From: Planctomycetota bacterium
GTDB taxonomy: Bacteria > Planctomycetota > Phycisphaerae > Phycisphaerales > UBA1924
Length of the DNA stretch: 64,000 nucleotides
Direction: 5' to 3'
Assembly: GCA_020831805.1 (NCBI GenBank)
Contig: JAFIFX010000004.1
Span: 1 to 64,000, forward strand
Shown here: positions 47,512-55,617 of the stretch, piece after piece
Layout: every line of letters begins with the position of its first letter
Position numbering within the stretch: position 1 is the first letter of the stretch
Notes under the pieces: model-generated
Seen by the model: the letters and a program-made list of their open reading frames with translations, nothing else
Databases searched by the model: none
What the model was told of the DNA's origin: nothing
Made by a program: the position numbers and the translations under genes

Positions 47512-50394
47512 ATGCCATGCACACGCACCCTGATTGTCGCGGCGGGCATCGCCGCGTTCGCCGCGCACGCCGACGCCCAAACCGCGTTCTTGTGGATCAC
47601 CCCGGGCAGCGGCATCTGGTCCGACGCGGGCAACTGGGACCCCGCCGGCGTGCCCGGCGCGGGCTCTCCCGGGGACACGGCCACCATCGGGTTCGCCGGT
47701 TCGTACCTCGTCACCGCCGACACCTCACAGACCGTGGCGGGGCTGCACAACCTCGCCATCGTCGCCATCCGCTCCGGGGTCACGCTGACCGTCAACGGCC
47801 CTGTCTCCGGGTCCGGCACCCTGGTCATCAACGACCAAACCAGCACCTCGGTGACCACGCTGAACCTCGGCGAGGGCGCCGTCTTGACCAGCCCGGTCCG
47901 TCTCAACGCGCAGATCGGCTCCAACAGCCGGGCCCGCATCAGCGGCCAGGGCGCCGGCGCCACACTGAACGCCAATATCCTGGGCACCGGCCGCTTCATC
48001 GGTGTGCTTCACAACGACGGTGTGATCGGCACCGAACTACCCGGCGATGAGATCCTCGTCGCCACCGACGCCCTGCTCACCTCCACCGGCGAACTCCGCG
48101 CCGTCGACGGCGGCACGCTCGACATCTCCAGCGGCCTCGATGGGGGCACGCTCCACGCCGACGCCGACAGCCGCGTCCTCAGCGGCACCGCCGGCGTCGC
48201 CAACGCATCGATCACCGGCGAAGTCGTGATCGCCTCCGGGCACAGCCTCTCCCTCCGCCCCGGCAACAGCTACGCCGGCTCGATCATCGTCCACGACAGG
48301 TCCAGCACCTCGCTGACGACCCTGAACCTCACCGAGGGCGCCGCCCTCGGCGGCTCGGTCCTGCTCAACGCGCCCGCCGGTTCGGACAGCCGCGCCCGCA
48401 TCACCGGCCAGGGCGCGAGCGCCACCCTGGACGCGAGCATCAGCGGGGTCGGCCGCCTGCTCGGCCAACTCCACAACACCGGCATCATCATCGCTGACCA
48501 GCCGAACGGTCAGATCCTCGTCGCCACCGACGCCCCGCTCAGCTCCACCGGCGAACTCCGCGCCGTTGACGGCGGCACGCTCAACATCTCCAGCGGGCTC
48601 GACGGCGGCACGCTCCATGCCGACGCCGACAGCCGCCTCCTCGGCGGTTCCGCCGGCGTCTCCAACGCCACGCTGACCGGCGCCGCGGTCATCTCAGCCG
48701 GCGACACGCTCACGCTCGGCACAGGCAACACCTACAACGGTTCGATCACCGTCAACGACCAATCAATCACCTCGACCACGAACCTGAATATCTCCTCGGG
48801 CGGGTCGCTCGGTGGGACAGTCCTGCTCAACGCACACCCCGGCTCGGACACCCGCGCCCGCATCAGCGGGCTCGGCACCGGCGCGACAACGGATGCCGAT
48901 ATCAGCGGCAACGGACGATTGCTGGGCATTCTGCACAACACAGGCGCCGTCAGCGCCAACCAGCCCGGCGGTCAGATCCTCGTCGCCACCAACGCCCCGC
49001 TCACCTCCACCGGCCAGGTCCGCGCCATAAACGGCGGCACGCTCAGCCTCTCCAGCGGGCTCGACGGCGGCACCCTCCACGCCGACGCCGACAGCCGCCT
49101 CCTCGGCGGCGCCGCCGGCGTCTCCAACGCCACGCTGACCGGAACCGCCGTCATCTCAGCCGGCGATACGCTCACGCTCGGCACAGGCAACACCTACAAC
49201 GGTTCGATCGTTCTCAACGACCAATCGATCACCTCGACCACGAACCTCAACCTCGCCGAGGGGGCTTCGCTCGGCGGCTCCGTGTTGCTCAACGCACCCG
49301 CCGGCTCGGACACCCGCGCCCGCATCACCGGGCTGGGCACCGGCGCGACAACCGATGCCGATATCAGCGGCACGGGGCGGTTGCTGGGCATTCTGCACAA
49401 CACAGGCGCCGTCAGCGCCGACCAGCCCGGCGGTCAGATCTTTGTCCAGACCAACGCCCCGCTCACCTCCACCGGCGAACTCCGCGCCGTCAACGGCGGG
49501 ACGCTCGACCTCTCCAGCGGGCTCGACGGGGGCACGCTGCACGCCGACGAAGACAGCCGCGTGCGCAGCGGTACCGCCGGGGTCGCCAACGCCACACTGA
49601 CCGGCACCGCGGTCGTCGCCGCGGGCGACAGCTTATACTTGCTGCCGGGCAACACCTACAACGGCTCGATCGTTCTCAACGACCAATCGATCACCTCAAC
49701 ATCGAGCCTGATTCTGCCCGACAGCACCACGCTCGGGGGCGAGATCGTTCTCAACAGCACGCCGGGCAATGTCTCCCGTGCCCGTATCGTGGGGCCCGGC
49801 TCGGGGGATCCCGCGGGCATCGAGCCCGACGCCGTGATCCGCGGCCAGGGACGCCTGCAAGGGCTGATCAACCCGTTCCTGGGCACGCTGAGCCCGGGTT
49901 CTGCCGATCTGCGCGGCGAGATCAACCTGTTCACCACCGAGCCGATCGTGCTCGACCCGGGTTCGCAGTCGGTCTTCACGATCGGCGCGACCGGCGCGGG
50001 CGGGTACGACTTCGTTTCCGTCAGCGGCGGGCTCGAACTCGGCGGGACCCTCGTCCTGCACATCGAGGACGGCGTGACCCCGCAGTTCGGCGACCGCTGG
50101 GACATCGTCCAGGGCGGCACGATCACCGGGTTCTACGACGCCTACGACCTGCCCGACGCCCCGCCCGGCCTGGCCTACCGCGTCGTGATCCAGCCCAGCG
50201 GCGTCTTCGTCCGCCTGACCTGCGCCGCGGACTTCGACGGCGACCTGACGCTCAACTTCTTCGACCTCAGCTCGTTCCTGACCGCCTACAACAACCAGGA
50301 CCCCCGCGCCGACTTCGCCGCCCCGTTCGGCGAACTCAACTTCTTCGACATCGCCGCGTTCATCGCACTGTTCAACCAGGGCTGTCAGCCGTAA
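47512..50394 (+). CDS. Large secreted beta-solenoid repeat protein with GC-type dockerin
   Basis: 960 residues. A signal peptide (AAGIAAFAAHADA-Q) is followed by an autotransporter-like G-N-W segment (GIWSDAGNWDPAGVPG). Then come just over four repeats of 154 residues with phrases TLNISSGLDGGTLHADADSR and NDQSITSTTNL, predicted to form a parallel beta-helix. A PEP-type choice-of-anchor region (YDFVSVSGGLELGGTLVLH) leads to the dockerin (DFDGDLTLNFFD then DFAAPFGELNFFD), ending NQGCQP. It is probably a structural or adhesive surface protein. The start follows a promoter by about 50 nt with only a weak GAGAGGG site. Confidence 0.85.
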   Translation: MPCTRTLIVAAGIAAFAAHADAQTAFLWITPGSGIWSDAGNWDPAGVPGAGSPGDTATIGFAGSYLVTADTSQTVAGLHNLAIVAIRSGVTLTVNGPVSGSGTLVINDQTSTSVTTLNLGEGAVLTSPVRLNAQIGSNSRARISGQGAGATLNANILGTGRFIGVLHNDGVIGTELPGDEILVATDALLTSTGELRAVDGGTLDISSGLDGGTLHADADSRVLSGTAGVANASITGEVVIASGHSLSLRPGNSYAGSIIVHDRSSTSLTTLNLTEGAALGGSVLLNAPAGSDSRARITGQGASATLDASISGVGRLLGQLHNTGIIIADQPNGQILVATDAPLSSTGELRAVDGGTLNISSGLDGGTLHADADSRLLGGSAGVSNATLTGAAVISAGDTLTLGTGNTYNGSITVNDQSITSTTNLNISSGGSLGGTVLLNAHPGSDTRARISGLGTGATTDADISGNGRLLGILHNTGAVSANQPGGQILVATNAPLTSTGQVRAINGGTLSLSSGLDGGTLHADADSRLLGGAAGVSNATLTGTAVISAGDTLTLGTGNTYNGSIVLNDQSITSTTNLNLAEGASLGGSVLLNAPAGSDTRARITGLGTGATTDADISGTGRLLGILHNTGAVSADQPGGQIFVQTNAPLTSTGELRAVNGGTLDLSSGLDGGTLHADEDSRVRSGTAGVANATLTGTAVVAAGDSLYLLPGNTYNGSIVLNDQSITSTSSLILPDSTTLGGEIVLNSTPGNVSRARIVGPGSGDPAGIEPDAVIRGQGRLQGLINPFLGTLSPGSADLRGEINLFTTEPIVLDPGSQSVFTIGATGAGGYDFVSVSGGLELGGTLVLHIEDGVTPQFGDRWDIVQGGTITGFYDAYDLPDAPPGLAYRVVIQPSGVFVRLTCAADFDGDLTLNFFDLSSFLTAYNNQDPRADFAAPFGELNFFDIAAFIALFNQGCQP
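47815..49740 (+). repeat. 462-bp tandem repeats in the solenoid gene
   Basis: The phrase ending AACGACCAA...AC recurs at about 47821, 48283, 48745, 49207 and 49669, an exact 462-bp (154-codon) period. A second marker (GGCGGCACGCT and its variants) shows the same spacing. The third and fourth units are the most alike at DNA level, suggesting recent duplication or conversion. Confidence 0.85.
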
Positions 50395-50410
50395 ACGCCG
50401 CCAGGCCCGC

Positions 50411-50445
50411 AAAAAAACGCCCCGGCTCACGGTGAGCCGGGGCGT
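50411..50445 (-). terminator. Terminator shared by transketolase and the solenoid gene
   Basis: A perfect 14-bp inverted repeat (50417-50430 with 50432-50445) is flanked on the left by seven A, which gives a minus-strand U-tract. It therefore ends the transketolase transcript, and may also slow plus-strand readthrough. Confidence 0.85.
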
Positions 50446-50484
50446 TGTGGTTTCGGATGCGTCGGGGCGTGAAACGCCCGGGAC

Positions 50485-52455
50485 TCACACGGGCACGCGG
50501 AGCAGCTCCATCGTCTTGGCGACGATGTGCTCGGCGGTCAGGCCGCACATGCTGAGCATCTCCTCGGGCGTGCGGGCGCTCTTGGGGATGCGGGTGACAT
50601 GCATCTGGGACAGCTCGAAGCCGTCGCCCGAGCCGACCAGCGCGTCGGCGATGGCCGAGCCGAGCGACCCGCCGTAGTTGTCCTCCAGCGAGATGACGAA
50701 CCCGCCGTTGGACGCCACCAGGTCGAGCAGCTTGTCCTGGTCGAAGGGGATCGAGTACATATCGACCAGGGTGGCGCTCACACCGGCCTTGTCGAGCAGT
50801 TCGACGGCCCGGTTGCCCTCGTGGACCATGTAGCCCGTGGCCGCGAGCAGGATGTCGCGCCCCTCGTGGAGCACCTCGAACCCGCCGAGGTTGAACACAT
50901 GGTCGTCGGAGTAGAGGATCTCGGTCTCGGCCCGCAGCGTCCGCATGTAGCACATGCCCTCGTACTCGGCCATGACGCCGGTCAGGGCGTAGGCCGCGTA
51001 GGCGTCCGCGGGCTGGAGGATGTAGCAGCCGGGGTTGCCGCGGTGGTCGGTCATGGTCGACAGCGAGCGGAACCACGCCACATCGGGCAGGCTCATCTGG
51101 CTGGGACCGTCGGCCGCCAGCGTGATGCCCGAGTGCGAGCCGACCAGCTTGATGTTCGCGCCGGAGTACAGCGCCATCTCGATCTGGTCGTAGGCCCGGG
51201 TCATGAACTTGCTGAAGGTCGAGCAGAACGGGATCTTCCCGCCCGCGCTCATGCCGGCACCCGCCGAGACCATGTTCTGCTCGGCGATCTTGCACTCCAC
51301 GAACCGCGACGACAGCTTCGAGTCCTTCGCGAACGCTTCCGCGAAGGTCGAGTTGCTCACATCCGCGTCGAGCACGACCACATCGGGGTTGATCTGCCCG
51401 AGCGTCCGCAGCGCCACGCCGTAGGCGCGCCGCGTGGCCATCTTGCCGGTGTGCAGCACCGTCTCCATGTCCAGCGCCTTCATCGCATCGGCCAGCGGGG
51501 GCAGGTCCGCGCCGGGGTTGTCCTTGGCGGTCGCTTCGGCCGGGGGCTCGATGGTGAACTGGTCCGTGCCGGACAGCGCGGTGGTCAGCTCGATGCGGCG
51601 CTCGTCCAGCTCGGCCAGCGCCTTCTGGAGGGGTTCGCCCGTCGGCGGCTTGCCGTGCCAGCCGCCGCCCTGGATGCTCGGAGCGCCCCAGCCCTTGACG
51701 GTCTTGGCCACCACCGCGATCGGCTTGGCCTGGTCGTCGCCGGAGATCGACGCGAACTTCTCGAACGCGTCGCGGATCTGGCCGGGGTTGTGCCCGTCGA
51801 TCTCGATCACATCGAAGCCGAAGGCCTTGACCTTGCCCGTGAGCTTGGCCGTGCCCTGCTGGTCGGACACGCGGTCCGCCTGGCCGTAGCCGTTGCAGTT
51901 GAAGATCGGCAGCACATTGGTGAGTTTGTGGTCGACGATGAAGTCGAGCGCCTCGGCGATCTGGCCCTCGCGGGCCTCGCCGTCGCCGATGATGCAGTAC
52001 ACCCGCTTGTCGTACCCGTCGAGCCGGGCCGCCTTGGCCACGCCGGCCGCGACGGACAGGCCCATGCCCAGGCTGCCCGTGGCCGCGTCGAAGAACGGCA
52101 CGCCCTCCTGCGGGTTGGGGTGTCCATCCAGCACGCTATCCCACGCCCGGAGGGTCCGCAGGTCCTCGACGGTCAGCTTGCGCCGGTCGTCGCCCTTGCC
52201 GACGACGACGCCCAGCCGGGCCATCGCCGCGTAGACCACCGGCACGCCGTGGCCCGCGCTGAGGACCAGCCGGTCCGAGGTCGGGTAATCGGGGTAGTCC
52301 GGGCTCCAGCGCATCGCGCTGAACATGAGGGTGGTGATGATGTGCCCAAGGCTCATCGCGGTCGTCGGATGGCCGCTCCCGGCGGCGGCCGTCATCTCCA
52401 GCGAGAGCCGGTCCAGCTCGATCGCCTGTGCATGCACCGCGGCTTCAAATGACAT
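50485..52455 (-). CDS. tkt: Transketolase
   Basis: 656 residues of a thiamine-diphosphate enzyme of the pentose phosphate pathway, transferring two-carbon units between ketoses and aldoses. It begins near AGSGHPTTAMSLG. The ThDP motif is GDGEAREGQIAEAL through NCNGYGQ. The pyrimidine-domain has RFVECKIAEQNM and GSHSGIT. The start at 52455 is chosen because it gives the canonical N-terminus with an AAAGGGG site upstream; the frame itself is open further up. It is divergent from dnaN with 261 bp between. Confidence 0.93.
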   Translation of the reverse strand: MSFEAAVHAQAIELDRLSLEMTAAAGSGHPTTAMSLGHIITTLMFSAMRWSPDYPDYPTSDRLVLSAGHGVPVVYAAMARLGVVVGKGDDRRKLTVEDLRTLRAWDSVLDGHPNPQEGVPFFDAATGSLGMGLSVAAGVAKAARLDGYDKRVYCIIGDGEAREGQIAEALDFIVDHKLTNVLPIFNCNGYGQADRVSDQQGTAKLTGKVKAFGFDVIEIDGHNPGQIRDAFEKFASISGDDQAKPIAVVAKTVKGWGAPSIQGGGWHGKPPTGEPLQKALAELDERRIELTTALSGTDQFTIEPPAEATAKDNPGADLPPLADAMKALDMETVLHTGKMATRRAYGVALRTLGQINPDVVVLDADVSNSTFAEAFAKDSKLSSRFVECKIAEQNMVSAGAGMSAGGKIPFCSTFSKFMTRAYDQIEMALYSGANIKLVGSHSGITLAADGPSQMSLPDVAWFRSLSTMTDHRGNPGCYILQPADAYAAYALTGVMAEYEGMCYMRTLRAETEILYSDDHVFNLGGFEVLHEGRDILLAATGYMVHEGNRAVELLDKAGVSATLVDMYSIPFDQDKLLDLVASNGGFVISLEDNYGGSLGSAIADALVGSGDGFELSQMHVTRIPKSARTPEEMLSMCGLTAEHIVAKTMELLRVPV

Positions 52456-52716
52456 TCTGGCCCCTTTCAGATCGTCCGTCGCGCCCGACCGCCCCCTCAC
52501 CGGCCTCAACACGAGGGGGGCCCGGAGCGCGGCGAACGCGACCAGATTGTGCTCAGCCCAACCATAGACCCCCCTGCCGCCCCAAAACCGGTCCCGGTCA
52601 CCCCGCCCGACCACATTTTCTCGATTGGCCCGAGATTTGCTGGACAGACACGCTCCGACCCGGCGCGATACACTCCCGACCCGGATCTCGTGTCCGGAAT
52701 CAAGGAGACCTACAAG

Positions 52717-53871
52717 ATGAAGGCCATCTGCGAACGCGCCGCCCTGCTCGAGGGCGTCAACCTGGTTTCCGGCGTCGTCGCCGCACGCTCGCCCAGGCCC
52801 CAACTCACCTGCGTCAAGCTCGACGCCACCAACGACGCCAACGGCCCCGAGCTGGCCCTCTCCGCCACCGACGCCGACCTGGCCCTGACCGTCCGGCTCG
52901 GACGCGTCGAGGTCTCCGAGCCCGGCTCGAGCCTCATCCCCGCCGACAAGCTCCGCCAGATCGTCTCCGCCGAGGACAACGAGCCCACCCTGACCATCGA
53001 ATCCGACGGCGACACAGCCCACATCAAGGGGGAAGACGCCCACTTCCAGCTCCACGGCTTCCCCGCCGATGAGTTCCCCGCCATCCCCTCGTTCAAGTCC
53101 ATCGCCGACGCGGACCCCAAGACCATCTTCACCACCTCCGCGGGGACCCTCTCCGGCCTGATCACCCGCACGCTCTTCGCCGCCGCCCGCGAGAACTCCC
53201 GCTACGCCATCAACGGCGTGCTGCTGGTCCGCGACGGCAAGAAGCTCGAGATGGTCGCCACCGACGGGCGCCGCCTGGCCAAGTGCAGCGCCACCACCGA
53301 CGCCAAGAGCGACCCGGCCCGCTGCATCATCCCCTCCAAGGCCCTGTCCATGCTCCTCAAGCTCGCCGACGAGCCCGAGGAGCCGGTCCATGTCGCCATC
53401 ACCGACACCCGGGCCGTCTTCGCCTTCGGCGACGACGCCACCGACGCCCGCGCCACCCTCTCGACCTCGCTCGTCGAGGGCACCTTCCCGCCCTACGAGG
53501 ACGTCATCCCCAAGGACCAGGACATCAAGGTCACCTTCGACCGCGATGTCCTCGCCTCGGCCGTCCGGCGCGCCGCGCTGCTGACCAACGAAGAGTCCCG
53601 CGGCGTGCGCCTCGCCTTCAAGGGCGAGACCAAGGCCCTGGAACTGTCCAGCCGCGCCCCCGAGATGGGCGAGGCCCGCATCGCCGTCGACCTGGCCGGC
53701 TACGACGGCGACGACATCGAGATCGGCTTCAACCCCACCTTCCTGACCGACGCGCTCAAGGTTATCACCGACCCCGAGGTCGTCATCGAACTCAAGGCGC
53801 CCAACAAGCCCGGCCTGGTCAAGTCCGGCGGCGACTTCCTCTATGTCGTCATGCCCGTCAACCTGCCGTAA
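52717..53871 (+). CDS. dnaN: DNA polymerase III beta subunit (sliding clamp)
   Basis: 384 residues forming the three-domain clamp. It begins KAICERAALLEGVNLVSGVV, with a central SRYAINGVLLVRDGKKLEMVATDGRRLA and a C-terminal GDFLYVVMPVNLP, all typical of DnaN. AAGGAGA lies 9 nt before the ATG at 52717. It is not next to dnaA or recF in this window, unlike the common dnaA-dnaN order, so no replication origin is implied. No DnaA-box cluster was noticed upstream. Confidence 0.95.
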   Translation: MKAICERAALLEGVNLVSGVVAARSPRPQLTCVKLDATNDANGPELALSATDADLALTVRLGRVEVSEPGSSLIPADKLRQIVSAEDNEPTLTIESDGDTAHIKGEDAHFQLHGFPADEFPAIPSFKSIADADPKTIFTTSAGTLSGLITRTLFAAARENSRYAINGVLLVRDGKKLEMVATDGRRLAKCSATTDAKSDPARCIIPSKALSMLLKLADEPEEPVHVAITDTRAVFAFGDDATDARATLSTSLVEGTFPPYEDVIPKDQDIKVTFDRDVLASAVRRAALLTNEESRGVRLAFKGETKALELSSRAPEMGEARIAVDLAGYDGDDIEIGFNPTFLTDALKVITDPEVVIELKAPNKPGLVKSGGDFLYVVMPVNLP

Positions 53872-53887
53872 ACCCGGCAGGGCCTGA

Positions 53888-54385
53888 TCAAAGCGGAAAG
53901 ATCAGCGGCCAGTGCTGCGAGCACTCCGGGCAGCGGCGCACGCCCAGATCGTGCTCGACCCCGTCCACCATCACCCGCACGCCCGACGAGGCGCCGCCCA
54001 GGTCGTACCCGCAACGACGGCAACGCCCCTCTGAGCCGCGGTTATGCCGATGATGGCCCCGCTCATGCTCGGCGTGCCAGAGCATCATCCCCACACCGCC
54101 GAAGCAGATCGCCACGAACCCGACAATCCTGACCGCCACCGGTTCCGCCGGCAGCACACGCTTGCTCGCGATCACCAGCAGTATCCCAATCACGACCGCG
54201 ACAGCCCAACCCCCGATCCGCACGAGCCTCGCCCGACGCCCGCTGAGCACGGGCGCGGCATGGGCCACACGCACCGTGTCGACGACCAGCGGATCGTCGG
54301 TCTCACCCCGATCGACGACCGCCACAAAGACCGCCTCGAGCGCGTCCCGCGCGGGTCGCCACGCCGGATCACGCCGCAGCTTCAT
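53888..54385 (-). CDS. Membrane protein with C-terminal zinc ribbon, unknown function
   Basis: 165 residues. The N-terminal quarter is basic and helical. Two transmembrane helices follow (GGWAVAVVIGILLVIA and VRIVGFVAICFGGVGMMLW), then a His-rich stretch (WHAEHERGHHRHNRG). The C-terminal zinc ribbon is CRRCGYDLGG with RRCPECSQHW, common in planctomycete membrane proteins of unknown role. TACAGT lies 5 nt before the ATG at 54385 and no Shine-Dalgarno is visible. It converges with dnaN. Confidence 0.65.
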   Translation of the reverse strand: MKLRRDPAWRPARDALEAVFVAVVDRGETDDPLVVDTVRVAHAAPVLSGRRARLVRIGGWAVAVVIGILLVIASKRVLPAEPVAVRIVGFVAICFGGVGMMLWHAEHERGHHRHNRGSEGRCRRCGYDLGGASSGVRVMVDGVEHDLGVRRCPECSQHWPLIFPL

Positions 54386-54451
54386 CCTCAACTGTACGGA
54401 TCCGGGCGACCGGCATCAGTCCCGAACCCCGGCCAGGACGCAGCCCGCGAC

Positions 54452-54949
54452 CTACCGCCTCGGGTCGTCCGCCGGGTTGATGTAGTCGATCTCCCACGGC
54501 CCGATCGAGGTGATCTGGACCACCGTCTCGCCCTCGGCGACCGCGAAGTGGCGCATGCCCGGGGGCATCACCGTGAAGCTGCCCGCCGGCAGCCGCTCCA
54601 GGCGATCGGGGTCGAATCGCCCGCCGTGGCCGAGGTGGAAGGCGCCGGAGATCACCGTGACCCGCTCCACGCCGGGGTGCGTGTGCGGCGGGATCACGAA
54701 CCCGTCCGGCAGCTTCAGACGCATCACGAACATGCCCGGCCCGCTGGGGTCGCCCTCCAGAACCGCGTACTCGGCCCCATCGGGCAATGACCGCGGCCCG
54801 GATTCCCAGGCGATCTCGTCCGCGACGATCTGGATGTGGGTGTCCGGCCCGTACGCCGTCCGAGGGTCACGCTCGGGGGCGCCCACGATCGACGCCCCAA
54901 TCGCCGCCATGAGCAAGCCCGCCAAACCGGACGTGATCTCGTGCGCCAT
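54452..54949 (-). CDS. Exported cupin-domain protein
   Basis: 165 residues. An N-terminal hydrophobic segment (GLAGLLMAAIGASIVGA) suggests export. The rest is a single cupin barrel with metal motif 1 in FVIPPHTHPGVERVTVISG and a second motif near TVMPPGMRHFAVAEG. The His residues would hold an iron or zinc ion. Family members are often sugar or small-molecule binding; the reaction cannot be told. AAAGGAG lies upstream of the ATG at 54949. It ends 66 bp before the zinc-ribbon gene on the same strand. Confidence 0.8.
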   Translation of the reverse strand: MAHEITSGLAGLLMAAIGASIVGAPERDPRTAYGPDTHIQIVADEIAWESGPRSLPDGAEYAVLEGDPSGPGMFVMRLKLPDGFVIPPHTHPGVERVTVISGAFHLGHGGRFDPDRLERLPAGSFTVMPPGMRHFAVAEGETVVQITSIGPWEIDYINPADDPRR

Positions 54950-55077
54950 CGGATGCTCCTTTCGCGTCAGCGTTCCGCGGGCCCCGTCGCCCGCTTTCCA
55001 TATCGCTACGCACCCGGAGCCCGGGCAAACAGTGAAATCCGATTCATTCCTTGCCGCCGGGAGGTCCGGCCCGACCC

Positions 55078-55437
55078 TCAGCCGGTCCCGACCCGCTCGC
55101 CCGGACGCCCCCGCATCCGGTGGGCCGGAGGCTCGCGGCGGGCCGAATCGTGGGGGTGGGCCGGGTGGGCCACCCGCTCGCCGGGCATCGCCCGCTCGGC
55201 CAGCATCCGCTTTCGCTCACGGCTGTCCAGCCGCAGTGCCAGAGCCGTCAGGCCCGGCAAGACCAGCATCCCGACCGCGCCGAGCAGCAGGGGCGTGCCC
55301 GCCTTGCCGATCGAACCGCTGCCGATCAGCGAGGCCGTCACCCCGATCCCGAGGATGATGCACCACAGCCCGGCCCCGACGAGCGCCACACGACGACCGC
55401 GACGCCACGCGCTTTGCCACACACCGTCCTGAAACAC
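55078..55437 (-). CDS. Small two-helix membrane protein, unknown function
   Basis: 119 residues from a GTG at 55437, chosen because GGGAGGA lies just upstream; the frame is open further up but reads as GC-rich filler there. Two transmembrane helices (VALVGAGLWCIILGIGVTAS and TPLLLGAVGMLVLPGLTALA) are followed by a basic RERKRMLAERAMPGE and a His/Pro/Arg-rich cytoplasmic tail. No family is recognised. It is divergent from bamA, with 180 bp between. Confidence 0.6.
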   Translation of the reverse strand: MFQDGVWQSAWRRGRRVALVGAGLWCIILGIGVTASLIGSGSIGKAGTPLLLGAVGMLVLPGLTALALRLDSRERKRMLAERAMPGERVAHPAHPHDSARREPPAHRMRGRPGERVGTG

Positions 55438-55581
55438 CGGGTCCTCCCTGCCCTCCGGCCGCACACACCCCCCGGACACGACGCACGGGCGGGAGGGGAC
55501 AGTATCGGGCACACTCCCCAACCGCCACCAGAGATCCACGATTCCGGCGGGCCGCCGGTCGGCCCCGATCACCCCCCGGGT

Positions 55582-55610
55582 TTGTGTTTCCGGCACGGCA
55601 GGGGTATCGT
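55582..55610 (+). promoter_or_regulatory. Promoter of the bamA-skp-lpxD-lpxC cluster (leaderless)
   Basis: TTGTGT (55582-55587), 17 nt, TATCGT (55605-55610), then 7 nt to the GTG start of bamA. No other strong promoter is seen before lpxC, so this probably drives the whole cluster. Confidence 0.65.
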
Positions 55611-55617
55611 CCGGGCC

